NCBI GenBank assembly: GCA_019009955.1
Contig: CM032228.1
Coordinates: 253,940,001-254,004,000, forward strand
Source of the DNA: Riptortus pedestris
Taxonomy: Eukaryota; Arthropoda; Insecta; Hemiptera; Alydidae
Reading direction: 5' to 3'
DNA: 64,000 nt
Shown: in pieces, positions 21,743 to 33,359 of the stretch
Position numbering within the stretch: position 1 is the first letter of the stretch
Layout of the letters: each line of letters starts with the position of its first letter
The notes under the pieces: generated by a model
Seen by the model: the letters and a program-made list of their open reading frames with translations, nothing else
Told to the model about the DNA's origin: nothing
Databases searched by the model: none
Position numbers and translations under genes: made by a program

Positions 21743-22318
21743 TAGCAGATTTCCCTTAAGGAGGTTGTACTCATGACGCGAGTTTTGAAATTTTTCTTCA
21801 TAATGTCCAAGCGGATTCCTAACCCAGGGAGATGTACGAAAAATGAGGTCCGGTTCGAAATACTGTATATATATATATATATAGTATATATATATATATA
21901 GTATATATATATATATATATATGTCTGTTACCGCTCTAGCGGTCGCAATTATTGTTTAATCGTTACCAAACTCGATATTTAGTCGTTTTATGTAAAACGA
22001 AAGATCAAGTTTGTTAACAGCTGAATTCGGGTCAGGGGGAGGGGGGGAGGGGGTTTAAAGGGGAAAATTCGCGAAAATATCCTCCTGGTTACTATTGGTC
22101 GGATAATGAAAAACTTGTATTTATAGAGCTAATCTTATTGCAAATTAAACTCTACTATAAATATATTGTGATATTCAATTAATTCACTATCTTGAAATAT
22201 TAACCGGTAGATATTTGCATTTTTCTAGTTTTCAGCCTTCAGCAAAACCGCCACTTCATCTCTCATGTTGCGCAATAAACAATACTCTGTTACATAATAA
22301 ATCACATGAATACTATAT
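21743..22318 (+). mobile_element. HINE-like element, right end missing, indel-rich
   Basis: The left end is at 21744 (AGCAGATTTCCCTTAAGG), followed by a TA core at 21865-21922, the body and the long middle start (CAATACTCTGTTACATAA). It has many extra single bases relative to other copies, for example in the stretches at 21790-21860 and 22080-22210. Confidence 0.75.
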
Positions 22319-22389
22319 TTACAATACTATATATATTTATATTATATATTATATATAAATTATATAATAATTTATAAAGATATATATAA

Positions 22390-22867
22390 AATTGTTAACC
22401 TCTATCTGTACATTGATAGATTATTTTTCAGCGAAATTTCACGATAACTTTTCGTTTTCACATGTCATAGGTACACCATAACTACATTTTGTTTTCCTTT
22501 GGTGTCTGTTTGTTTGTTTCGTTTATTTGTTTTGTTAACCTTTTCACAGCATAAACGGCTGAGACCGAATAATTTATGAAACTTGGTATGTATATTACTA
22601 CATAGCCCTCCATAAGCTTAGACTTTTTTAGGAGACGGGAAATATGACAAATTTGGAGGACAGTGAAGTCTTGCATAAAAAAATAATTTTATTTATTAAC
22701 AAATGCCAAAACAATGGGTACTAACCGTAAACACTGGGATGTTGGTAAATGTACCAAATATATTGTGATAGCCTTGCGCTCAAAAAAAAGTATACCATTT
22801 TAACCATGTACAGCCTCAAATCAATCTCCCGGACACGACACTTAGCCGGGCTATTCTGAGCTAATTC

Positions 22868-22868
<1 letters not shown>
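22390..22868 (-). mobile_element. R repeat copy 5, internally deleted
   Basis: Minus-strand tail (AACCTCTATCTGTACATTGA) and the AAAC-rich region (22498-22545), then a jump near 22628 to the start-proximal half, ending AGCCGGGCTATTCTGAGCTA at 22845-22864. Extra bases suggest sequencing error. Confidence 0.72.
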
Positions 22869-22905
<37 letters not shown>

Positions 22906-22909
<4 letters not shown>

Positions 22910-23385
22910 CTGTTACCGCTCTAGCGGTCACAATTTTTGTTTGATCGTTACCAATCTCGGAATTTAATCGTTTTATGTAAAAAGGAAGATCAAGTTCGTT
23001 AATGGCTGAAATCGGACAAGTGGGAGGGGGGGGGGGTTTAGAGGGAAGGATTTTCGAAAAGTCGAAATATCTCCGTTATTATGCGTCAGATCGAAAAATG
23101 TATAGAATAAATCTCATTGCAAATTAAATTTACTATAAATGTTGTTCTATACATTTATTCCGTATCTTGAATATTAACCGAGATATTTGCATTTGTATTC
23201 TGCGTGTGGTCGGCTATGTTCGGCCTTTCCGCCGAGAGCTCTGGCTGCCGTTTCTGTAACTATTCGTCCCTCGTGAATAGGTTTAGAGGTTTCTTACTAC
23301 TACAGCTGTTATTAGGCAGATTTCTCTATTGTATAACTTCACGTGGGAAATCTGTTTAGTTTACGCAGCCCCTGCGTGACGGACT
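22906..23385 (+). mobile_element. HINE-like element, left arm missing
   Basis: Starts at the core side (TTGTCTGTTACCGCTCTAGC) and continues through the short middle (GCCGAGAGCTCTGG) to the intact right end with hairpin ACGCAGCCCCTGCGT and GACGGACT. The left flank is (TA)n after R copy 5. Confidence 0.82.
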
Positions 23386-23757
23386 TTTTGATTATAAAAT
23401 GGAGTCACATAATGGTTCGCAATTATATTGGAATCAGCTGTTGCTTTCAAGGGAATCCCTATTAGAGGCCATAGCTGAAGTAATTTATAGTTGAAAGACT
23501 AATCGAGTTGTAGGCAGTATTAAATTATCGATTATAAATAGAGACTTGGCCAGTTATTGTAGACCATGAATAAGCCAGCCCCACCCCAAGGAATATTGCA
23601 TGGAAGGGGGTGGGACTACGTCATATTGCATGCAACTTGTAGAATATTTACAATAGCTCATCTCTATCTCATCGGCGACAGAAGCTCTATCGACCTCGGG
23701 TGGCCAGTCCACGTGGCACAGCTACTACACCTGCTCAGAGCTCTCTGGCAATAGAAA
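23386..23757. other. Unassigned sequence
   Basis: No gene. A duplicated TATTGCATG motif (near 23595 and 23625) and a short frame with no known motif are the only things seen. Confidence 0.4.
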
Positions 23758-24095
23758 AGTCCGTCGCGAAAGCGAGCAGTAACGAAAACGGCCGACCTAA
23801 TCCGAACTATACCGACCACAGATTTCATAAAAATGCAAATATCTTGGGTAATATTTATAGTAAATTTAATTTGCAATAAGATTGGATCTATACAATGTTT
23901 GGATCCGATGCATAATAACGGAGATATTTTGAATGTCCTTCCCTCTAAAACCCCCCCCCTCCCACTGGTCCGATTTCAGCCATGAACGAACTTGATCTGT
24001 CGTTTTACATAAAACGGTTAAATTTTCAGTATGGTAACGATCAAACAAAAATTGAGGCCGCTAGAGCGTTAACAGACAAATATATATATATATAG

Positions 24096-24127
<32 letters not shown>

Positions 24128-24195
24128 TTTTTGAACGGACCTCATTTTATGAATACGACCTCAATAGCTGATTTGCCCTAAGGGAAATCTGCTAA
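23758..24195 (-). mobile_element. HINE-like element, right end internally deleted
   Basis: The right end starts GTCCGTCGCG but lacks the hairpin and inverted motif. Body, TA core at about 24080-24122, and left end (GCCCTAAGGGAAATCTGC) are present. The next copy follows directly in the same orientation. Confidence 0.78.
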
Positions 24196-24196
24196 A

Positions 24197-24664
24197 AGTC
24201 CGTCGCGCAAGGGCTGCGTAAACTAAGCAGATTTCCCACGTCAAGATTAACAATAGCGAAATTTCACGAGAGCCGAACAGTCACGGAAACGGCCGCACTA
24301 GCTCTTGACGGAAACTCACGAATAGACCCGAGGTTAGCTTATCTCACCGTTACAATTAATAAAAATGCAAATACCTCGGCTAATATTTAAGATAGAGAAT
24401 TCATGTACATAACAATATTTATAGTAAATGCAATTTGCTTTTCGATCCAACGTAAAGCAACGGAGGTATTTCGAATTTTCAAAAGTCCCCCCTCCCACTG
24501 GTCCGATTTCAGTCATTAATGAACTTGATCTGTCTTTTTACATAAAACGTATAAATATCGAGTTTGGTAACGATCAAACAAAAATTTTGACCGCTAGAGC
24601 GTTAACAGATATATATATAATTTTTAACCGACCTCATTCGTCATCTCCTGGGTAGGATCGATGG
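24197..24664 (-). mobile_element. HINE-like element, left end truncated
   Basis: Right end GTCCGTCGCGCAAGGGCTGC, inverted motif AGCAGATTTCCCACGTC, short middle and body, minimal TA core at 24608-24620, ending in TAGGATCGATGG before the left terminus. Head to tail with the copy before it. Confidence 0.8.
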
Positions 24665-25115
24665 TAACAACAACAAACGGAAGAACAAGAATTTCTAAAA
24701 TATATCAGAATATAAAATATTAATTTTGTTCAAAACTATTTACTATATCTAGTGCTGTAATTAATAATGACTCAGAATAATTATTATCTCAATCAATCAA
24801 ATTTTAGTAGTCCAAAAACTTAAGTGGAGGCGGCGGATCGCCAGAACATATTATATATACTAAATTGTTTATGTAACATTAATAGAAGGGGGGGGGGGGG
24901 TTTGCTGAAGGCTGAAAACTGAAAAATGCAAATATCTCGGTTAATAAATGCAAATATCTCGGTTAATAATCAAGATAGTGAATAAAATGTGTATAACAAT
25001 ATTAATAGCACATTTAATTTGCAATAAGATTTATTCTATCCCCTTCTTTGATCGGGCATATGACTTCATGATGAACCCTACCTAGGAGATGACGTTAATG
25101 AGTTCCCGTTAAAAT
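24665..25115 (-). mobile_element. Mosaic HINE-like fragments
   Basis: The long middle (CAGAATATAAAATATTAATT, TAGTGCTGTAATTAATAATG), a G run at 24889-24901 and two adjacent GCAAATATCTCGGTTAATA copies (24926-24968) are seen. Then comes an abrupt switch near 25065-25110 to plus-strand left-arm sequence (CCTACCTAGGAGATGACG). Confidence 0.6.
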
Positions 25116-25210
25116 TGTATATATAATTTATATATATAATTATATATTTATATATATATAATATATATAAAAATTATAGTTTATATATATGTAAGTATGT
25201 ATGTATATAT

Positions 25211-26959
25211 ACTAGCTCAGATACCCGGATTCGCCCGAGAATTCATTTGAGGCTGAAATGGTGATAGGTATTTTTGTGGCAAGGCTTTACTTTGCACAAT
25301 AATTTGACCTTTACGAGTCCCAGTGTTTAAGATTTATACCCGTCGTTTTTGTGGATTTGTTAATAATAAAAGTCCGTCACGGAAGGGGCTGCGTAAACTA
25401 AACTGATTTCCCACGTGGTTTTGCAATAGATAAAATCTGCCTAATAACAACTGTAGTAGTAAGAAACCTCTAAACCTAAAACATTATTTAGGGCGTAATA
25501 ACCCAGTAGTTTCTAAGCCCCAAAAAAACAGTGTAACCTAACATCTAAACCTATTTCACGCGGGACTAAAAGTTAAGGAAACGGCCGCCAGAGCTCACGG
25601 CGGAAAGTCCGAACATAGCCTACTGGCGCCAACACGCAGAATACAAATGCAAATAATCTCGGTTAATATTCAAGATACAGAATAAATGTAATATATCAAT
25701 ATGTATAGTAAATTTAATTTGCAATAAGATTTATTATATACAATGTTTCGATCCGCCGCAATAATAACAGAGATATTTTTGAATTTTCATAAATTCCCCC
25801 CTCTAAACCCCCCCTCCTCCCACTGGTCCCGATTTCAGCCATTAAACGAACTTGATCTTCCTTTTTTTTTACATAAAACTATTAAATTCCGAGTTTGGTA
25901 ACTGGTAATTAGCTACAGCTAATGCGTTTTAACAGACAAATATATATATATAAATATATATATATAAATATATATATATATAAATATATATATACATATA
26001 TATATATATATAGATAGCTATACTTTTGAATGGACCTCTCATTTTTGTCATCTCCTGGGTATGAATTGATGGACATTTGAAGAAAATTTTTGAAACTCGC
26101 GTCATGAGTACGACCTCAATAGCTGATTTTCCCCCTTAGGTAAATTTGACAAAATTAATTTTTTATGTTAAGTACTTCACTGTCCTCCATAATGTCATAT
26201 TTCCCGTTTCCTGTGCACTATGCATAGATTTGAATTATTAAGGACAAAATATTACCATACATTTGAATTAATTTTTTGTTCCAGTTGAGGTTCCTGGTAG
26301 TTCATATTGTTGAGCAAATTTCTCTAAATAACAAAATAAACAACTTTTGTTTGTATGTGCATATTTGCTGAAAAAGCAATAGGAAACGAAATATCACAAT
26401 TTTTAATTTCAGGCCTCCCTTATAATCCCACTCCTACCCGTCCCTATAAATGTTAGTATGGCTTATTATAAGGAAAGCGTTAGTGCTAATACACATACCG
26501 AGTTTTATTTAGTTCGGTTGAGTCTTTTGTGCCAAATAAAATGATTGTCTCCCGCTATAATCTTAAGCGTATAACGCCTTTATAGTTCGGTATGCGACAA
26601 AAAAGTATATGGCAAAAGTTACTCTAAATAACAAAATAAACAACTTTTGTAATGTTAATATTTGCTGAAAACCCAATAGGAAAAAAATATTGCTATTTTT
26701 AATTTCTGGCTTCCCTTATAATCCCCACTCCTGCTCTTATCTGAGAATATTAATATAACCTAAAATCTAAGTTGGGTTAGTAGTAATATACATACCAAGA
26801 TTCATAAAATTCGGTTCAGCCGTTTATGCGTGAAAAGGTAACAAACAAACATACACGAAAGAAACAAAATGCAGTTTTGGTGCCTGTGACATGTGAAACG
26901 AAAAGTTATCTTGAAATTTCGCGAAAAAAATCAATGTCCAGACAGAGGTTATCAATTAT

Positions 26960-26960
<1 letters not shown>
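25211..26960 (+). mobile_element. R repeat copy 6, interrupted by a HINE-like element
   Basis: The R start (ACTAGCTCAGATACCCGGA) runs to TTAATAATAAA at 25370 and resumes at 26151 (AAAATTAATTTTTTATG). Intact R copies at 18740-18770 and 57390-57412 read through this point as AATAAAATTAATTTTTTATG, giving an in-window empty site. It ends in GACAGAGGTTATCAATTATA at about 26960. Confidence 0.82.
25371..26150 (-). mobile_element. HINE-like element inserted in R copy 6
   Basis: Right end GTCCGTCACGGAAGGGGCTG and left end TTTTCCCCCTTAGGTAAATT are both present, with a TA-rich core at about 25940-26010. The middle carries the 60-bp LINE-tail-like insert (25478-25541). The insertion point is an A run with no duplication beyond the A's themselves. 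Confidence 0.85.
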
Positions 26961-26996
<36 letters not shown>

Positions 26997-27040
26997 GTGA
27001 GGGGGGTGTGTGTGTGTGTTTGTGTGTATGTATGTATAAT
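26961..27040. repeat. (TA)n and (TG)n microsatellite
   Basis: TA repeats to about 26995, then GGGGGG and TG repeats to about 27030. Confidence 0.9.
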
Positions 27041-27248
27041 CTAAAAGTGATGCAAGACCCTGTCCAAATCGGAAGGTTGCCCGAGCGAAGGCAACCGATG
27101 GCAAAGGAATATCAGGTTTGATGGAGGGGGATGGATAGGTGGCTGAGGCCAAGGTCACCACATAACCTAGTGACACACATACACCAACTCATATCATTAC
27201 CTAATTATCTATATCTATTGCACGTCGCACATGGGAACAAGCTGAAAA

Positions 27249-27298
27249 GCCTGTCACGCAGGGGCTGCGTAATCCAAGCAGATTTTCCTGAGTCCTAG
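27249..27298 (-). mobile_element. HINE-like right-end stub
   Basis: CCTGTCACGCAGGGGCTGCG and AAGCAGATTTTCCTGAG only. The rest is absent. Confidence 0.7.
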
Positions 27299-27332
27299 TA
27301 TAAGAGAGTTGTGATCTCACCTCACCTCATAT

Positions 27333-28188
27333 TCTTTTTTAAGGGAAATCAGCTATTAGAGGCCGTACTCATGACGCGATTTTCGACAATTTTCTTCAAA
27401 TGTCCATTGATCCTACCCAGGAGATGACGAAAATGAGGTCCGTTTAAAAAATATATAATATATATATATATATGTATATATATAAAAATAATAATAATAT
27501 ATATATATGTCTGTTAACGCTCTAGCGGTCGCAATTTTGTTTGATCCGTTACGAAACATACGATAATTTAGTCGTTTTAAAATGTAAAAAGACAGATAAA
27601 GTTCGTTAATGGCTGAAATCTGACCAGTGGGAGGGGGGGGGTTTAGGGGGGGATTTTCGAAAATTCAAAATATCTCCGTTATTATGCATCGGGCCGAAAA
27701 ATTGTATAGAACCAAGCGTATTGCAAATTAAATTTTACTATACAATATTGTTATATACATTTAATTCCTCTATCTTGAATCATTAGCCGAGATATTTTGC
27801 ATTTTTATAAAGTCCTGTGGTCGGGTATAGTTCGGAATTAGGTTCGGCCTTCTTCGTCATTTCTCCGGCTCTGCGGCGAAGCTTCTTCTAACCTGCAGTT
27901 TCTAACCTTACCTTACCTTCATTACTTTGTGAGATTTATGCAAATACGTTCTGTTTCATCCGCCCCCCTCCCCTTGTTTAGTTCTTGGACTACTAAAATT
28001 TGAGTTATTAAAATATACATTATTCTTACAATTCAGAAGCCGTTTCAGTTGGGAATTTATTTTAATTAACTGAAAGATTTCTCATTATCTAATCACGGTG
28101 GTATTGTGTTACCAGTATGCAGTTTTCTCTATTGTAAAACTTCACGTGGGAAATCTGCTTAGTTTACGCAGCCCCTGCGGGACGGACT
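27333..28188 (+). mobile_element. HINE-like element, near complete, long middle
   Basis: The left end at 27333 lacks the outer AGCAGATTTCCC but keeps TTAAGGGAAATCAGCT. TA-rich core at 27452-27506, body, long middle (CTTGGACTACTAAAATTTGA, TAATCACGGTGGTATTG), right end with GACGGACT at 28181-28188. Confidence 0.82.
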
Positions 28189-28712
28189 TTTTCTCCTTAA
28201 AGCAACCCAGGTGGTTGAGAATAAGAAAGCACGACTAATACTTGAGTTACGAGCAAATGCATAGAATGACAACTGTAGTGCATCCACAGCTAAACAAGAT
28301 TGATTCTAGAACATTTTGCGATTCTACTCATAATAATGGAAATATTTTGAAATTTCAAGCCCCTCCCTTTATATTCCTACTATTCCTTCTCCAATATTTA
28401 CCAATAACGAATATGATCTTTAGTGTTGAGTGAATCGGTTAAATGTCAACTATGGTGAAGACGAAATAATCATTTTCAAAAAGAATACGAATTCGCATGT
28501 ATATCGAATAATGGTCCGATTATAGCCATTAAAGGACCTCATCTTTCTTTTGCCAATAAAGAACTAAATATCGAGTTTGGTAACGAGCAAACAAACATTT
28601 CGACATACTAGAGCTTAAAATACAAATATATATATATATTTGAACTTAGTTCATTTTCGTCATCTCCAAGGTAGGTTCGATGGAAATTTTATCAAATTTT
28701 TGGAAAATCGAA
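28189..28712 (-). mobile_element. Diverged HINE-like body (from about 28300) and unassigned flank
   Basis: ATTGATTCTAGAACATTTTGCGATTCTACTC-like and AATATCGAGTTTGGTAACGA sequences show minus-strand body, with a short TA core at 28627-28640 and a left arm (TTCATTTTCGTCATCTCCAA). Bases 28189-28300 are unassigned. Confidence 0.5.
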
Positions 28713-28742
28713 AAAAAACGTAGGTAACAACATTTATAAAGC

Positions 28743-30734
28743 ACTAGCTGAGATACCCGGCTTCGCCCGGGAAATCATTTGAGGCAGAATGATGACGTTA
28801 TTTTTTGGGGGCTTTAATTTGAACTATATTTTAACATTTTCCCGTCTCAATGCTCAGGATTTACACCCGAGTCAGGGGATATGTCAATAATAAAAGTATT
28901 TTATATGTACTTAATTCTACAAAGTGCACAATATTTTTATATTACACTTTTCCTGTACATGTATCTTTTAGCAGATTTCCCTTAAGGGAAATCAGCTATT
29001 GAAGTCGTACTCTTGACGCGAGTTTCGAAAAATTTCTTCAAATGTTCATCGATCCTACCTATATGTATATTTGTGTGTTAACGCTCTAGCGGTCAGAATT
29101 CTTATTTGATAAATACCATACTCGATATTTAATCGCTACGAAAAAAGAAGGAACAAGTTCGTTAATGGCTGAAATCAAACCAGTGGATTTTCGAAATATC
29201 TCCGATATTATACTTTGGATCGAAAAATTGTATAGAACTAATCTTATTGCAAATTAAATGTACTATAAATATTGTTGTATACATTTATGCTCTATCTTGA
29301 ATATTAACCTAGATATTTGCATTTTTGCAACTTACCTTACCTTCCTTCATTACTTTGCGAGATTTATACAAATATGTTCTGTTCATCCGCCCCCCCCTTA
29401 TTTAGTTCTTGGACTACTATAATCTGAGTTATTAAAATTATATATTATTATTATATTATTCTTACAATTCAGAAGCCGTTTCAGTTGGGAATTTATATTT
29501 TAATTAACTGAAAGATTTCTTATTACTGTTTGTATTTAATCACGGTGGTATTGTGTTACCAGAATGCAGATTTCGCTATTGTAAAGCTTCACGTGGGAAA
29601 TCTGCTTAGTTTACAAAGCCCCTGCGTGACGGACTTTTTTCACGCATCACATAATCATCGATTATCATATTATAGTGAAAAATACGGAGTTTCGTTGATT
29701 TCGATTTAGTTTTTCGCGTCCAATGACGTTCTTGACCCCTTCTATAGTTTTTCGTGTATACCTCATTCAAATGTCGTTATACGGAAAAAGTGCATATAAC
29801 AAATGTTACTTTAAATAACTAATTATAAATAAATAAATATAAAATTGTTGACTCCCCAATAATGCTTGGTTAATATTCATTAGAAAGGTATAATGATATA
29901 ATAAAAGTTACTACAAATAACAAAATAAACAACTTTTGTTATGTGGTTATTTGCCCAAAAACCAATAGGAAACCGTTGGTGCCCAATAAAATAGTTGGCC
30001 CCCGCTTTAGTTTTTAGTTTATATCTCGTTTATACTTTCTTATAAAAAAAAAATGAATAAACAAAAGTTACTCTAAATAACAGAATAAACAACTTTTGTC
30101 GTGTGCATATCTGCCGAAAAACCAATAAGAAACGAAATATCACTGTTTTTAATTTCAGGTCACCCTTACAACCCCCCCCCCCTCCTGCTCGTCCCAAGAA
30201 ATGTTAGTACAGCTTATTATCATGTAGGAGTAACTGCTAATTCACATACAGAGTTTTGTTTAGATCGGTTGAGTCTTTTGGGCCAAATAAAATTGTGTAC
30301 TCCCGCAATAATTTTTAGCGTATAACGCCTTTATACTTCGGTATACGACGAAAGTATATATGACAAAATTTAATCTAAATAACAAAATAAACAAATTTTG
30401 TCGTGTGCATATTTACAGAACAATCAATGCGAAACAAAATATCGCAGTTTTTAATTTCTGACCTCCCTTATAACCCCCACTCCTGTTCGTCTCAGAGAAA
30501 TTAATACTTGCCTAAAGTCTAAGTTGGGTTAGTAGTAATATACATACCAAGTTTCATAAAATTCTGTTCAGCTGTTTATGCGTGTGCATATTTACCGAAC
30601 AATCAATGCGAAACAAAATATCGCTGTTTTAAATTTCAGACCTCCCTTATAACCCCCACTCCTGTTCGTATCGGAGAATAATAATATAGCCTAAAACCTA
30701 TGTTGGGTTAGGAGTAATATACTTACCAAGTTTG
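28743..30734 (+). mobile_element. R repeat copy 7, interrupted by a HINE-like element
   Basis: The start CACTAGCTGAGATACCCGGC runs to about 28977, and the repeat resumes near 29641 with TTTTTCGCGTCCAATGACG-type sequence. Several CCCCCACTCCTG/CCCCCCTCCTG modules follow (about 30170, 30475, 30655). It ends at GTTTGCCATGCA, where HINE-like body begins. Confidence 0.72.
28979..29635 (+). mobile_element. HINE-like element inserted in R copy 7
   Basis: Left end AGCAGATTTCCCTTAAGG at 28980, almost no TA core (TATATGTATATTTGTG at 29058), body, long middle, right end with GACGGACT at about 29628-29635. Flanked by T runs and R sequence on both sides. Confidence 0.85.
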
Positions 30735-30824
30735 CCATGCAATAATATTGATTCTATACAACTGTTCGCTTCGACCCATAAAACGGAGATATTACGAATT
30801 TTTAAAATTCCCTCCCACTGGTAC

Positions 30825-30879
<55 letters not shown>

Positions 30880-31012
30880 AATATAAAATGATGTATGGAT
30901 GTCATTTTTGTCATCCCCCAGGAAAGGATTGATGGACATTTGAAGAAATTTTTTAAAAATCCCATCAGGAGTACAACCTCAATAATTGATTCCCCTTAAG
31001 GGAAATCTGCTA
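30735..31012 (-). mobile_element. HINE-like element, right half missing
   Basis: Body (TTGATTCTATACAACTGTTC), (TA)n core at about 30828-30877, left arm and left end TTCCCCTTAAGGGAAATCTG. Joined directly to R copy 7. Confidence 0.78.
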
Positions 31013-31737
31013 AAAAAGACAGGAAGACGTGTATACGTACTTTTTACATTTAATAATCTTGACCTAAGCATTATTTGGAAATGATTTGAGTTGTTAATAA
31101 ATAATTGTATTTCTCCTAAGAATTTTCCTTGCAATTATAACGTTATACTTTTTGTCTCAGGTTCATAGACTGGCCATAGAAAAATGTTTTGTTTTCTTTT
31201 GAGTTGTCTAAATATTGCCTTTGAAACTGATAAGCCTATGTAGTATGTTTCAGCAAATCAATTTAAATGAGCAGCCCCACGAATTGTATTAAATGTTACA
31301 AGAAAGTAAATCAAAAGTTCTTTGTTAATATTTTGATGCAGTTTCGAGTGAAAGTGCATTGTGTAAATATGCATGCAATCGTACCTTATCTTGGGTAAAG
31401 ATTATTCACCAGGTATTAACATTGACCTTGTCTAGAGCCAGGCCTCATCAAACTTATTCCTTATCACCTATTGCTTTCCCGGGGAAAATTACCGACATCA
31501 CAATAAATATTATCAAAGATATAAATAAAGAAAATTAAATACTCAGCAGAAAAAAAATGTGAAAAGACTACCAGGGAGCCTGGGAAACGAAACTGCTCCC
31601 CGAGAGATGACGTCGACTTACATTATATTTTATGTTTCTATCATAGTAAGACCCACTCCTTAGGGGTATCAAGTTAATAACTAATGAGGATGGGAAATCC
31701 TATCTCATACCGAGAATGTAGGCACCGCACAAAAGAA
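31013..31737. other. Unassigned sequence
   Basis: About 725 bp of non-repetitive AT-rich DNA, with no frame or motif I can name. Confidence 0.45.
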
Positions 31738-32098
31738 AGTCCGCCACGCAGGTCCTGCGTTAACTAAGCAGATTTCCCACGTTCGAAACCCTCTAAAGTT
31801 GCATTAACATCAAATTGTAAAAAGATCAATGAGAACAATATTTGGTATTTAGCCTTCAAACATTGTGCTTCATAAAATAACAGCTTTGCAGTCATTATGA
31901 CTTCAGTTGGAGTGGGGGTTTACTAAAGGCCGAAAACTAAAAAATTCCAATATCTCAGTTAATATTCAAGATAGTGAAAGAACATATGTAACAACATTTA
32001 TAGAACATTAGATTTGCAATAAAATTGGTTTAATACCATTTTTCGATCTAACTCATAATAACAGAGATATTTCGAAATTCCCCCTCTAAATCCCCCAT
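31738..32098 (-). mobile_element. HINE-like right half, joined to a minisatellite
   Basis: Right end GTCCGCCACGCAGGTCCTGC, long middle (AACAATATTTGGTATTTAGC), body to CCCCTCTAAATCCCCC. At the point where other copies read CCCACTGGTCC, a 26-bp tandem array starts. Confidence 0.75.
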
Positions 32099-32612
32099 GT
32101 ACACAAGAAGAGTACATTTCTCATATACCAAGACGGAGTGCGTCTCCCATATGCCAAGACTGAGTGTGTCTCCCATATACCAAGACTGAGTGGGTCTCCC
32201 ATTTACCAAGACTGAGTGTGTCTCCCATATACCAAGACTGAGTGCGTCTCCCATATATCAAGACTGAGTGTGTCTCCCATATGCCAAGACTGAGTGTGTC
32301 TCCCATATACCAAGACTGAGTGGGTCTCCCATTTACCAAGACTGAGTGGGTCTCCCATATACCAAGACTGACTGGGTCTCCCATATACCAAGACTGAGTG
32401 CGTCTCCCATATACCAAGACTGAGTGGGTCTCCCATATACCAAGACTGAGTGTGTCTCCCATATACCAAGACTGAGTGGGTCTCCCATATACCAAGACTG
32501 AGTGGGTCTCCCATATTCCAAGACTGAGTGGGTCTCCCATATACCAAGACTGAGTGTGTCTCCCTTATATCAAGACTGAGTGTGTCTCCCATATACCAAG
32601 ACTGAGTGGGTC
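32099..32612. repeat. 26-bp minisatellite, about 19-20 units
   Basis: Unit GTCTCCCATATACCAAGACT followed by GAGTGG, with G/T/C changes at the last positions. All three minus-strand frames stay open and give the same 26-residue repeat, which is not evidence of coding. Confidence 0.96.
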
Positions 32613-33085
32613 TATTGTCCCAAATAAAATTGTTCAATTCCGCTATAGGTTTTAGCGTATATCTCGTATATAATTCGGTACACGAAAAAAGTGTATATAA
32701 CAAAAGTTACTCTAAATAACAAAATAAACAACTTTTTTTGTTATGTACCATATATTGCCAAAAAAAAATCAATACGAAACGAAATAATCGCTATTTTTTC
32801 AATTTCTGCCCTCCCTTATAGTCCCCCACTCCTGTTCGTCTCAGAGAGAATATTAATATAGCCTAAAAGTCTAATTTGGGTTTTGTAGTAATATACATGG
32901 CCAAGTTTCATAAAATTTCGGTTCAGGCGGTTTATGCGTGGAAAAGGTAACAATACAGACACGAAAGAGAAATGAAATGCAGTTTATGGTGTCTATGACA
33001 TGTGAAAATGGAAAAGTTATCGTTGATAATTTCTCGAAAAAAAAAAAATTAATATGTACAAACAGAGGTTACAGATTTTATAAAT
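32613..33085 (+). mobile_element. R repeat copy 8, 5'-truncated
   Basis: Starts inside the repeat (GTCCCAAATAAAATTGTTC), has one CCCCCACTCCTGTTCG module and ends in ACAGAGGTTACAGATTTTAT. Extra bases from about 32735 on suggest lower sequence accuracy. Confidence 0.75.
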
Positions 33086-33359
33086 ACGTTCATAGATTGC
33101 AACATTATATTAGAGTGTAACAGATAGTGTTTGTGTATAATTTCTACGTATCCAATACTAAAGATACTTATAATACTAGTGTACATCACCTGTTTGTACC
33201 CTCGGTTTTATTACAATAGGAGTACTATGTATAACATACCCAAGTTTGTTATAATTGGCTTGGTCACTGCCTTATGTTTTGTATTACTACAGTATATAGT
33301 CTTTTGTTTGTTGAAAACTACAAATGTATACTCTATAACTATTGGACATGTCGTTTATT

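Noticed and set aside
32121..32703. Overlapping minus-strand frames of 62-166 codons
   Set aside because: They come from the 26-bp minisatellite. All three frames give the same repeated peptide.
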